From positions 142,887,209 through 142,951,208 of the forward strand of contig NC_061114.1 of the NCBI RefSeq assembly GCF_002878395.1: a stretch of 64,000 nt of DNA, written 5' to 3'. Made by a program: the position numbers and the translations under genes. Of this stretch, positions 37,503 through 49,535 are shown in pieces; the stretch's first letter is position 1, and each line of letters begins with the position of its first letter. Under the pieces are notes generated by a model. That model did no database searches. It saw only the letters and a list, made by a program, of their open reading frames with translations, and had not been told where the DNA came from. This stretch comes from Capsicum annuum (Eukaryota; Streptophyta; Magnoliopsida; Solanales; Solanaceae).

Positions 37503-37806
37503 ACATCTACTACTAAAAGGACTTTTCTCTATGAAAGTAAGGGATAAGAAAGTCCCTGAATGCTCGAACAGGTAGGGATACGGGGTCCGTATATCAGGCT
37601 TGGTCTCTCAAGTAGCCTTATTAGCTAGATGGTAGAACCATAGAACCTTAACTAAAGGAATGTCTCTAGAGCACAAATGAATAATATCTCTAGCAAAATG
37701 GACATAGTCTACTCTTTAAATGCCCATCTCATCCAACTAAACTGAGTTCCATTAAAGCACGTACAACTCATTTGGTATATATTATCACAGCATAGATACA
37801 TGAAGA

Positions 37807-37864
37807 CTTCTTGGATTACTGAAAAGGCATGAGGCCTTCTTGGATTATTGAAAAGGCATAAGGC
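37807..37864. repeat. 29-bp tandem duplication in B3 integrase
   Basis: 'cttcttggattactgaaaaggcatgaggc' is followed at once by a second copy with two changes (37836-37864). The matching place in copy B4 (about 45447-45475) has one unit. The duplication is not a multiple of three, so it would shift the frame. Confidence 0.9.
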
Positions 37865-40800
37865 AATGCCAACTTATCAACTAGCTCACCAACTGTCTTG
37901 AGATCTTAAATGGTCCAATATATCTGGGTTAAGCTTTCCCCTTCTTCCAAACCTCATCACGCCCTTCATGGGTAGTACGTGTAGAAAGACTCTGTCAATA
38001 ACTTTAAACCTCAATGCATGATGCATATAGTAAACATAAATTTTCTGCTGATTTTAAGCTACCTGCTGCCTACCTTAAATCATTTGGAACCTGTCCAATG
38101 GATCATAAAGCGAATCTATACCACATGACCTGACCTCAAAAGTCACAAACAAAAAAACCTGATATCGGCATCGCTTACCATATAGTGTCTAAAATAGGGT
38201 CAACTAAATAATTAAATAAAAGCAATTATTATATGCTAAAACTGTCAAAGGTAAAATCTGGCTCCACTAACCACCAAAATCCAATACACATATAAGGAGC
38301 ATGTTCTCTAAAACCAGAATAGTATACTCTAACTACCCATCTTTCTGGGGGTAAAAGGTGGTGCTAAAGTCAACCTGGGTTCCCAACTCCTCCTAAAATA
38401 TCCTCTAAAAGCTAAAAGAGAACTAAGATTCTAGGTTTGAAATGATGGGCAAAGGTACCCCCATAAAGGTAAACCACATCTCGAATATAGGCATAGGATA
38501 ACCTCTCTACAATGTAGGATAACTGAATAGGGATGAAATGAGAAGTCATGGTAAATCAATCTACAATGACCCAAATGCTATCAAAACCATGAGAAGTGAG
38601 AAGAAAGCCACCTATAAAATCTATAGTAACTCGCTCCTATTTTCTCTCGAGAAAGGGTAGCCTCTAAAGAAATCTACAAGGTTTTTGATTCTCGAACTTT
38701 ACCTACTAAAAACAAAGGCATCAAACTACAAAATCCACTAAGCCTCTCCTCATACTACTCCACCAATAGTGTTTCCTCAAATCCCTATACATCTTAGTTT
38801 TCTTGAGGTGAATAGAATACTTAGAGCTATAAGCCTCATCAAGAATCAACTAATTGTAATCTCTGACCCTCAAAACACAAACACGACCATTAAATCTCAA
38901 AACACCTTAAGAATCTAAGGTATCCTTCTTGGACTCACGTTTTAGTACCTTTACTCAAATGTTATGAATCTTTTATCTATAAATTGATGGCAATCTACTC
39001 CAACAAGGTAGATCTAGCCTTAATACTGAAATAATCCTCTTGGTGTCGGAACTAGCAAGATGAACCATCATGTTAGCAAATAACTGGATGTCTAAAGCCA
39101 AAAACTACTGAAAATTAAATATAGTCCATGCTTTCCATACTTAGTACCTTCTAGCTAAAGGTGACCACTACTATATTTTCCTTGCCCATAGTCTGTCAAA
39201 AACTAAATCCACCTACGTTGCCTCGAATTAAACTCCCGATGGTTCATAATTATCTGTGGTGGTCAGTGAAGATATTAAATTGAACCCCATACATGTAATG
39301 CCTCCAAATCTTAAGTGCAAACACTACTACTGCCAGCACCAAATCTTAAGTGGGGTAGTTATGCTCGTGCACCTTGAGCTACCTCAATGCATATGCAATA
39401 ACACAGTCGAAATACATCAAAAACATCCCAAATAAATACTAAAAGCATCACCATAGATGATAAACCCAAAGCCCTTAACTATAATAGTCAAAATAGGAGT
39501 TGAAGTAAGAAAGTCCTTGATATTCTTAAAGGTTATGAAAAAATTAATGGACCATTACAATAGAGCCTATTTTCTAGTCAATCTAGTCATAAAGGATGCA
39601 ATAGAAGAAAAATACTCAATGAGCTGCCTATAGTAGACTGCCAAATCGATAAAACTGCAACCTTAGTAGGAGATATAGGGTTATCCCAACTATGATAGCC
39701 TTAATCTTTGTAGGGTCTATAATAATACCATTCTTGGACACTAAGTGTCCCAAGAAAGCTACAGACTCAAGCTAGAACTTGAACTTTGAGAATTTGGCAT
39801 AAAGCTTGTGATCTCTTAAAGTATGGAGCACACTCCTTAAATGGAACTTGTGTTGCTCCCTACTCCTCGAATAAACCTGATTGTCATTAATTAAATCTAT
39901 CATAAAGCTATCTAAATACGGCCTGAAAGCATTGTTTATCAAATCCACAAATATTGTTAGGGCATTAGTCAACCCAAAAAACATTACCAGAAACTTATAA
40001 TGACCATAATGACTTATGGAGGTTGTCTTAAGGATTCAAATAATGATAGCTAGGCCCTTAATTAATAGTATCTAGATCTAAATTCTATCTTAGAAAATAA
40101 GGTTGCACACTGAAGTTGGTCAAACATTTCATTAATACAAGGCATAGGATACTTATTTTTGAGGATCAACTTATTCAACTACCAGTAGTTGATACATATG
40201 CGCATAGAGCCATCCTTTTTCTTCATAAACAGAACTAGAACACCCTAAGGTAAGTAGACTTAGTATGATAAAGCCCTTAACTAAAATATACTAAAGTTGA
40301 AAGTTTAGCTCATTTAGCTCGGCAGGAGCTAAGTAATAAAATGCCATAGAAATTGGTTGGGTTCCTAACTTGAGGTTAATAGCAAAATCAAAGTCTTTGT
40401 CAAGAGAAAGTCCATGTAGATCTATCCTAAAAATTGAAAACACTAGGGTCAAACAAAATAGAGTCAAGCAAAGGAATCACAACACTAATTCCCAAACATA
40501 AGTAAGGAGTGACCCATATTCCCTCAACATCTATCTTCTAGCCTACATAAAAGAAATAATCCCTACTTTCACATGAACCCTACCATAAAACCAGCGGTAT
40601 GGCGAGCATGACTAAGGTGACAGTCTTAGCAAAGTAATCAAAAACTGCATGATAAGGGGATAAAAAGTCCATTCCTAGAGTCATATCAAAATTTTCCATT
40701 TCTTGCACAATGAGATCAACTCAAGTATTAAACTTCCAAATGTTCACTAAAAAAGATCTATATACCCAATCCGCTAGGAGGAAATCACCCTTAGGGGGAA

Positions 40801-41318
40801 GCTGCCTAGAATGGCATAGATAAAGACTCTAAAACAAACCTAACTACAGTGCATAATTAGCAGAAACATATCAAAATATGGAACTGGGATCAAATAAAGT
40901 AAAAGTTGGATGATGGCATATGATAATACTACCTGAGATAACAGTATCTGAAGACTCATCCTTTGGCTACTCAGTACAAGAAAAATATGGTCAAGCTCTC
41001 TATTGGATTGGGTGCCTACCTAACTGCTAGCCCTAGCTCCCTGAGGACCACCCTTTCAACTCGATGAACCACCCTTACAACCCTGAGCACCATGCCCAAC
41101 TTGTGGTGTCACTAATCTGATTAGCTATGCAGTTTAAAATAAGGCTCAATTATCTCACGTCTGGGGCACTCATAGGTAAAGTCACCAATAACCTAAAATC
41201 ATAACATACCCTAGGTGCCCTACTCTATATGGAATGTTTGATGCATTTTAAATGACCACTCCGACTCAATAACCCTGAATGAATACCCCTCTGAGGCTAA
41301 CTACTGCTTTGACCATCG

Positions 41319-41384
41319 GAACCACTATAACTAGGTTGCTCTTTTCTAATAGAACCACTATAACTAGGTTGCTCTTTGCTAATA
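41319..41384. repeat. 33-bp tandem duplication in B3 gag
   Basis: The unit 'gaaccactataactaggttg' plus 13 further bases (41319-41351) is repeated at 41352-41384 with one difference. Thirty-three bases equal eleven codons, so the frame is kept. It lies in the linker just upstream of the knuckle; copy B2 has a single unit (about 33738-33770). Confidence 0.9.
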
Positions 41385-42646
41385 TCTGAAGTGATGCTTA
41401 AATTAGAATACTAGGATGGCCCTAATAGTGATAAGGCTATTGCTTGGGGTACCTACCCTTAAACCCTTGACCTTTAAACTATGAGCTATTACCACTCCCA
41501 CTATAACTTCCATAATAACGATGTTTTCTCCTTAGACCTCATGATCCATCTCCTCTATAGAATAAACATACTCAGCAACATAAAAACAAGACTTCGTTAA
41601 AGCAACAAACTCTTTGTATCCCTACAAAGAAGTAATCTCTTATCCCTATAAAACACTAATCTCAATCCTTGAATTAGCATCATAGACATTAATACACTAT
41701 AGGAAGAATTATAATGGTGTGTCTCCCTAACTCATAAAATCTTGCCTCATACTCAGCCACCAACGTAGATCTCTGCACCAAAGCAGGAAACTCATCTAAA
41801 AAATGCTCAAGAATGCTGCGTGGCATATACTTCCCCCCAAGAAAGCCATAGAGAATTGAGTCCAAGTCACCGATAAAGATTGAGCTAGGCAAAATCAAGA
41901 TAACCTTTTCATCATATCCTCATTGTCAAGTCTAATTGATAAGCAATAAAATCCACTCTGTGAAACTCGACCAACCAGAAAGTATGTAAGATCTCCTTAC
42001 ACCTGGACAAAAAATCATAAGCATCCTCTCATGGGGTCTAGACAAACATAAGTTGAATCAATATTATAAACCAGCCCAACATCTTCTACTCCTTGACAGA
42101 CATACCTGGTGCTGGAAAAACAATTACTCTAAGAGCCACAATTGTAGGTAACCTTAAATCAATACCACCCTATGTTTTTTTCTTAAACTTCATTGATCGA
42201 TGTACCGCCAAATAACCCTAATAATTGTAATAATGCATCTTAGAAAAACCATAGAAGAAATAAAGTTTGGTGGCACATGGGTTACCCTCTAGCCATCCTG
42301 CTATAGTAGTGGAGATAGCTTCATCATACAATCTCATACTGGTTTACTACTCTAGCTTCTCTTAACCTCAAAGTCAACCACAACCCCTAACTAGAGCTCT
42401 AGCAGTAGACTTGGGGTCCTAATCCTCGACTGTTCTACCCCAAATCCTAGCCATCCTGAAGAAGAGTGAAACAAATAAAGATTTAATGAACGACACTAAC
42501 TAAATCCTTCAAAGCGAATAAAAACTATAAGACTTTACCTAAAAATATTTTGAAGGCTTCTGAAGATAGGATACAAACATTTTCGTACCGATCTATAGGA
42601 CTCTACTAAACATTGGCTCTTGTGCCAATAATACTAGTGAAACCTA

Positions 42647-42660
42647 GGCTCTGATACCAA
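42647..42660 (-). other. Primer binding site of copy B3
   Basis: The minus strand reads TTGGTATCAGAGCC, a perfect match to the usual initiator tRNA-Met primer site, four bases after the LTR end at 42665. It is the best-kept primer site in the window. Confidence 0.9.
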
Positions 42661-42664
42661 GCTA

Positions 42665-45140
42665 TGACAACCTAATTTCTAAAGTTATGATCGCACCTAC
42701 TCTAACCCCATTTGTACGCAAGGTAAGCCATAGCTCAGAATGGCGAGTAATAGGCTAATAAGTATAAATCAATGAAAGATAGGGGGAAAATTAACAACAA
42801 TAATAACATAAGTGGAAGAAAATAAGTATACATACAAAATATATCGAATAGGAAATGTAAAGGACAAAATATGTAACATAATCCCTCCCATGACCTGTTA
42901 AGGTCTGTACTAGAGCCAATATTATAAAAATATGAGTACTAGATAGTGTCCAAAATATACATAATATATTAACAGTAAATTCAAAGACAAAAGAATATAC
43001 TTGAACAAATGGAGATGGGTTATTCCAAGACTCTAGAAAGCCCACCCTAATTTAGATAAGTATTCAGTCAGAGAAACACATCAACGTCAGAGGTTTATAC
43101 TTGGATCTGCATTAGGGAATGGGTACCAAAGAAACAGATACTAAGTAGACATCAACGTCATGGTACATTATGAGTACCAAAGAAACAGATACTAAGTAGA
43201 CATTATTGATCAACTGAGCTAATTATTGTAAAACCATAACTAAAATGCGAGAGTATAAACTATGTCAGCAATGATAGGGATGGAAAAATAAATAGTTACT
43301 GGATTATGCATGTGCAATTAAGGGATAAATAAAGAAAAAACAGAAAATAAACACCCCCAACAATAAGAAAATCAAGCTAGCTATAACCTAACTAGGCCCC
43401 TTTAAGTGCCAAAGGCACACAAAAGAAAACAATTAACCATAGTAAGCCCCCATAAGTCATTGGGTGTACAAAAGAAAAAACTAAAGTAAGAACAAAAGCA
43501 ACCCATTACCAAACTCATGTCATGAAACCACATAATCCAAAAGCCATAATAAACCTTCCAGACATGCACGGGGATTGAACAGGCACCAATGGGTAATAAC
43601 GAGAAGCCAAACAACAAGCCCAAACTGAAAATAATGGGTAATAACAAGAGGCCACATAATTCATGTAAACAAAAGTCAGTATCACTGTCAATACTCCCAG
43701 AACAACCATAATCAACAACAGAATACCCTGATCATATCATAAACATATGTCTGACTCAACCTAAAACTCATAGTAACTATAACAAATAGAAATCCAGTAA
43801 ATTCATAAGTAACCAAACTCAAATATATAACTTAAACTCAGACTAAATCATAATTAATGCCAAAGTTATGCCAGAACTCATAGCAAATAATAGAAATAAA
43901 GTATATGTTTGTCCCGAAATAGAGATGAAATGTATTTACATATACATATGCTTAACTAGTTAAAATGAATGAATCCAAGTTTCTCAACTTAAAAAAACAC
44001 CCCAATCTCATAAATACTATACCATACTAAGGGATATTGGCCCAAAATAATCCAAGATGGGGATCCAACCAAATAACTAACGCATAAAATATTTCAAATG
44101 ATACCCAAGATAAAAATACTTGCCCAAAACTAGCATAATAGTATACTAATACCATAGTAATCTCAATCTAAACATAGGGAAAACCTAGCCTTCTTAGACG
44201 CTAGACAGCAGCCTTAGATCAATCACGAGCTACTCGTCCCCTCCATTTGACCTCATACACCACCAAGTTAAGGACCCCCAAGAGTTGAGAAGAAATGTCC
44301 TAATACTAATCTTAAAACTATAATTTGACCTTGAATAATTTAACTTAGATAATTGATTTTTTGTTTGTTTGGTAAATTGTCAAAAATTGATACTTTCTTC
44401 ACTTAATTTTTAACAACACTTATAAGTATACATATATGTGCACAAATGTGACACAAAAAGTAGAAACTCTTGGTATAAACACATTTCAAATTATATTCAA
44501 ATTGGAGATACAAACATTAAAATGTAAGATAAAGGAAATCAAAATTGGATAGCTATAATATATAAATAAAAGTGGTGACTCATAACCTTACTCATATAAT
44601 CCAACTTTAATTTGGTGCTACAACTTGGTTAATTAGCTTCCTAGACAATCCCTCCAAGTACACGTGTGACGGTGATGGCAATATAAAGAAATTATATTTA
44701 TCCCCTTATGTTTGTACACGGATATTGTATAGGTAATAAATAAATAAAACTTTTAGACTATACTATGATTTATAGAAAATTATTTCAAATAAAACCTCTA
44801 TTATATAGTTATAATACTTTAACATATCTAGATTCACTATCTCCACTTAAATATTAAGAAAATATAAAATTATTATAAAATAATATAAATGTATCATAAC
44901 CAAAAGTTTTTTATAAACATATAAATTATTTTAAAAAGATAATAAAATACAACTTTACCAAATTCTAATTTTATTAAACTATTCCACATCATGTTTGGTA
45001 TTAGTAAAATTCACAAACAAACTCCCCAGAAATAAAACTATCAACCCTAGCAAGTCATAAAGAACTTGGGAAAGTTATAAGAAAGTTCTGGATGCCGAAA
45101 ATGCATGAAAATAAGGGAAATGACCATGATGGTCATTATA
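42665..45140 (-). repeat. Family B LTR between copies B3 and B4 (2476 bp)
   Basis: The minus-strand start TATAATGACCATCATGG (TG mutated to TA) is at 45140 and the end GGTTGTCA at 42665. Its left neighbour is the primer site of B3, so it acts as the 5' LTR of B3. Its right neighbour is the pol end of B4, so it is also in 3' LTR position. Minus-strand open frames at 42791-43718 are LTR text without domains. Confidence 0.8.
43123..43203. repeat. 30-bp direct repeat, period 51, in family B LTR
   Basis: 'gtaccaaagaaacagatact' plus ten further bases occurs at 43123-43152 and again at 43174-43203 without change, separated by 21 bp. The LTR at 35058-37502 has no second copy. The place corresponds to the N gap in the LTR at 18141. 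Confidence 0.9.
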
Positions 45141-46688
45141 AAATCCGTTACTATAAGGATTTTTTTCGCAAAAGTAAAGGATAAAGAAGTCCCTGAAGGC
45201 TTGAACGGGTAGGAATACAGGGTCCACATATCGCTCTTTATCTCTCAGGTAGCCTCCTCAACTAGATGGCAGCAACACTAAACCTTAACCAAAGGAATAT
45301 CTCTAGAGTGCAAACAGCTAACATATCTTGTTAAATAGACATAGGCTCCTCTATAAATACCCACCTCTCATCCAACTAAAGTGAGTCCTATCAAAGCACG
45401 TGCAACTCTTCTGGGATATACTATCGCAACATAGATACATAAAACTCTACTGGCTTGCTAAAAAGGCATAAGGCCATGCCAACTCATATTCTACATTTCT
45501 AACTGTTGTGGGATCTCAAATGGCCCCATATTTCTAGGGATGATCTTGCACTCCTTCAAAATATCAATACGCCCTTCATAGGTGATACTTGTAGAAAGAC
45601 TCTATCAATAACTCTAAAGCTCAATGCACGATGCCTATGACCAGCATAACTCTTGTGCTGACTTTGAGCTATCCATAGGCTACCTTGAATCACCCAAACC
45701 CAGTCTAATGACTCTTAAAGAAATTCTATACCACATAGACAAACCTCAAAAGTCTTAAACTAACAAACCAAAGATCAACATCGCCTACTATATAGTTTCT
45801 CAAATGGAGCCATCTAAATACTTGAATGGAAGTTGTTATTATATGCTAACTCTACCAATGGTAAAATTTATCCCCACTTACCCCCAAAATACAATACATA
45901 TGTGCATAGCATTTCCTCCAAAACTTGAAAAGTCTGCTTTGAATAATTATTAGTCTGGGAGTGAAAGATAGCTCAAAGGTCAACTTGGGAACACAACTCC
46001 TCCTGAAATATCCTCTAAAAGATAGAAGTGAACTAAGAGCCTATCTCTAAAATAATAGACATAAGTACCCCATAATGGTAAACCATATCTTGAATATAGC
46101 ATCGAGCTAAACTCTCAGCACTATAAGAGACCTGAATAGGGATGAAATAAGAAGACTTGTTCAATCAATCTATGATAACCTAAATTCAATAAAAAACATG
46201 AAAAGTAAGAGGAAAATTACCTATAAAATCCATAGTAACTCACTCCTATTCGACTCAAGATCTGGTAGCCCTAAAAAAATCCATAAAGTCTCTGATTGTC
46301 AGCCTTTACCTATTGATAACAAAGGCATCGAGCCACAAACTCTTTTATATCTCTCCATATACACTCCAATAGTAATTCTTCCTTAAATCCTTATACATCT
46401 TAGTTGTCCCAAGAATAATAAAATACCTAGAGTTATGATCCTTACAAGGAATCAACTAAATGAAATCTCTAACCCTTAAAACACAAACATGGCCATCGAA
46501 TCTCATAACACCCACAAAATCTAAGGTATCCTTCTTGGATTCACCTCTCAGTACCTTTTCTTAAATGTTACAAATCCTATAAGCCTCAAACTCGTAGCCT
46601 CAAATCTTTTCCCATAACGTAGATCTAGCCTTAATACAAGCAATAATCCTCTTAGGGTCAAAAATATAAAGATAAACCATTAAGATAG
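45141..46688 (-). pseudogene. Integrase and pol C-terminus of copy B4, cut by Athila H
   Basis: The text matches 37503-39070 of B3 block by block: the chromodomain-type end at 45160-45560 (LRDKERYVDPV), the integrase core at about 46180 (FDSIWVII-like, damaged) and the zinc-binding region near 46300-46440. It stops at 46688, where the Athila H LTR begins. Upstream parts (RNase H, RT, protease, gag, 5' LTR) should lie beyond Athila H, outside the window. Many stops. Confidence 0.7.
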
Positions 46689-47952
46689 TGATGACGTCTA
46701 AGCTACACCTCCTCTTAAAAGATGATACGGTCATTGTCAAATAAAGTAATCAAATAAAATTTAGCGTTGAATCCCAAGGTAAGACATAGAATCAAGGATC
46801 TCAATAATTGTAGTCGACGACAGGACTGGAAAAGTAAATGGGGAATTTGTGTAGTAACCATTTGTCTCAAGATGTTGCATTACTTACCCTTATCTTGATC
46901 TTAGTTAACTATTATCTTTTGAGTCTCTATTTACTAGATGTAAGCTAACCATCTTACTTACATAAAATGTAGCAGTGTGGATCAACAGTTAAACCTTAAA
47001 TTAATTTGGTCATTATATTTTCCTAGTCACTACTCCTTTTTTTGAGTAAGTAGCAATAATCTAGGCAATATCCTCATGTTTTCAACTGCTAGGACAATTA
47101 TTAAAGTAAAGATAATACAATGCATACATGGGTATCATTTCAGAACAACAATAGCACTTCCCCTACTTCGTCAATCTACCTGGGTTTCCACAACCCTAAC
47201 TAATTGTTTTTACCTTTTCATTCTTGTGAAGTAATCAACAACATTCATGCTTGAAAGAATAGATGAAATCATACTTATAAGAGGTAGAAAAACCCAAAAC
47301 TATACCTGAATTAAATAACTGAAGTCAATACAAGAGAATTCCAAGACCAAAGTCTAATCTAGGGATCAAAATATGTTTGTGAGTATCAAAAGTATGTCAA
47401 TTTTACTAAAAACACATAAAGGGTATTTTATAATATACAAGGAAACCCTAAAACCAAAGCCTGAACTAAATAGGAGAAAAAAGGTCGTGGCTATTTATGG
47501 TCTCTACTTATGCCCTGTTCTTGGGTGCAGGTAGTACTTGCATCCTGTAGTGAGGGTGCAAGTGGCAACTGTAAGTGCCAGACTAAAAATTTCCTGCAAG
47601 TTATCTCTCAATATTTTAGACTTATAACACTTTCTTTGCCCACATGTTGTCCACAAGTACTACATGTAGTCCGCATATTGACTTAGCAAGTATCAGGAGT
47701 CATCTTTTCAGATCTTTTTTAATTCTCGAACATGATTTGGTCATGAACTACTTGGAAAGTGTCTTGAACATCCATAATTGCTCTCTAAAATGGTCAAAAA
47801 CACCTTTTTCCTTTTTTTCATAAACTCAGAATCAAAAATATAATTTCCTACAAAACATACCTAAAATGCAACATATCTAACAAACAACCTCAAAAACATA
47901 CATATTTTCCTGATTTTATGCACTAGAAGTGTTAATTTTTTATAGGATATCA
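46689..47952 (-). repeat. 3' LTR of Athila H (1264 bp)
   Basis: It starts TGATATCCTATAAAAAATT on the minus strand at 47952, next to the polypurine tract, and ends GTAGCTTAGACGTCATCA at 46689. The end resembles that of the Athila A LTR (GTAGTTTGAGCATTATCA). The middle (47500-47720) has repeated words around 'gtgcaggtagtacttgc'. It is inserted into B4 integrase. Confidence 0.8.
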
Positions 47953-49530
47953 ACACCCTCAACTTAGAATGTTTGGATGTCCACAGGCAACAAAACACAA
48001 TAAAATAAAACAAAACTAAAGAAGACTCTTAACTAAGAGAATCTAAGCTATTCAAGGCAGTCAATCAATACTTTAAGTTCACATCACAATACCCCCTCCT
48101 ATCTCACTTTACAAAACTATGTATAAATATGAAGCACAATAATATGACATAATGGGAAGGTATGGCATTATATTAGCAATAGACAACCACCCATATGTAC
48201 AAGTTACACTACACTACACTAAACAAGCAAATAGCTAGCAATATGACTTAATTGTCGTGGCTTCAAAGATGTCCCACCCACTCATATGAAATAATGCATG
48301 TCAATGCAGGGATAGTAAAGAGACGCTCACACTCAGAACATAAGTTCCAATCGATATGCATTAAATACCTAGGCTTTTCCTTATTTTCTAGTATTCATAC
48401 AGTCAAGATAGGATCATTGTAGGACTTTTCTCGGCTTATAATATAATCTTGGGTGCTGATATGGTACATATGGACATATAAAATGATTAAGCCTCCTAGA
48501 CACTATACTTACCTTGGGGTTTCACTCATTATCCAATTTTCTTTTATTTCCATCCTTATTTCTCTGGTTTTATTCTTTATTACACTTTCAGGTTAGGTGT
48601 GGTATTTATTCCTTTTGTTCACATCTGCACAAATTTTCTTTTTTTCTCTTTCCATCTTTCTTTTTTTTTTGCTACCACACCCAGCCCTATTATTTTTTTC
48701 TCTTATTTTACCCTTCTACATACCCATTTTATACTATACACCCCTATGATAGCCACCCCTAACTTAGGCATTTTGCCTTAGTTGAGATGCACAATATCCA
48801 AGGATGAACAGGGCCAAAACAAGTTCTTTGTAACATAAATGGAAAGGTGAATGGTGAAATAAGAAAAATGTCTATAAGGTTTAAAATAGAGATTAAGGGA
48901 TTTTATTTCACATAGGGAAGATCATTTAGGATAAAAGTGGACTAAAATAATAAAATGACCTATGATCCTTTCCTACCCCAACTATCTTTCAACCTAGGCA
49001 ACACTAACTGGGAAAGTTCTGAATTAAGCACAGAAAGGGAAGTAAGTAGCATTTCCCACACACATGGAATGGAGTCAATCATACAAACTACTACCTACCC
49101 GGTTCATGTAGTTGTTAATAAATGATTATCATGTCCCTATTTATAATGTCATTACAAGATCCACAATCTTCATACATATATACATTCACATAGTTCTAAA
49201 ACAAAATTTTTTAGGGGTATCATTTTTCTTATAAGATTCAGAAAAAATATAAAAGCTGCCCTAAATACTTAAAAATCTCTTAATTATACAAAATCATAAC
49301 ACAATATGAAACAAAACACAATATGACACAAAATTATCTTAGTAATATAGATTCTACAACCATACCAAGGTCGGTAGAAAAAGAAGCAAGACAACAAAAA
49401 CTCATGGCAGCTATGGTATCTCCCAACCCCAACTAAAAACTATGCACTATCCCCAATGCACCAAAATAAAGTAAAATAGATGAAAGTGAGAACATACCTG
49501 GATGCACTAGGAATCCATTTACCTTGGGTT
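47953..49530 (-). other. Downstream noncoding region and polypurine tract of Athila H
   Basis: The polypurine tract is 47965-47953 (AAGTTGAGGGTGT). Two blocks are conserved with Athila A: 48721-48835 matches 56811-56925, and 48900-49000 matches 56640-56740, both in inverse orientation as expected. A T-rich stretch at 48590-48730 (A-rich on the element strand) corresponds to 56935-57060 in Athila A. The plus-strand open frames at 48514-48781 come from this T-rich text and are not genes. I see no third ORF like that of Athila A here. Confidence 0.7.
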
Positions 49531-49535
49531 GCCTC
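49531..49535. repeat. Left target site duplication of Athila A
   Basis: 'gcctc' here and 'tcctc' at 59110-59114 differ by one base. Removing Athila A and one copy rejoins the motif 'gggttgcctcctaagaag', which is the inverse of the conserved post-pol text GGGAGGCAACCC of Athila elements. Confidence 0.8.

Larger units (their letters stand above)
37503..42454 (-). pseudogene. gag-pol pseudogene of copy B3
   Basis: Gag starts at 42454 (MARIWGRTVED). The core at 41898-41689 includes LDSILYGFLGGKYMPRS, and the knuckle lies near 41190. Protease: FDPSS at 40894-40880, where FDPGS is usual for this family, so the catalytic Gly is Ser. RT: 39984-39772 reads MFFGLTNALTIFVDL and LINDNQVYS in place of FIDDILVYS, losing the first catalytic Asp. 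RNase H at about 39450-39150. Integrase core at about 38590-38330 (FDSIWVIVD). The C-terminus at 37900-37520 carries the chromodomain-type ending (ILDH, VGELVDKLALPYAFS). Stops are frequent. It is flanked by LTRs on both sides, so structurally this would be the complete unit of the B series. Confidence 0.75.

Noticed and set aside
42647..42660. Possible tRNA gene fragment at the initiator-Met-like sequence
   Set aside because: The match is limited to the tRNA 3' end complement and sits next to an LTR end, so it is a primer binding site. No full tRNA cloverleaf was seen anywhere.
42791..43718. Hydrophobic minus-strand open frames (81-84 codons)
   Set aside because: They fall inside a family B LTR and are not conserved in the sister LTR.
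35058..45140. The two family B LTRs as a normal pair around B3 with a target duplication
   Set aside because: The left LTR is followed by a primer site and gag, and the right LTR is preceded by a pol end, so neither outer flank is host DNA and no duplication exists.
48514..48781. Phe/Ser-rich open frames on the plus strand that look like membrane segments
   Set aside because: The hydrophobicity comes from a T-rich stretch that is the complement of an A-rich untranslated block conserved between the two Athila elements.
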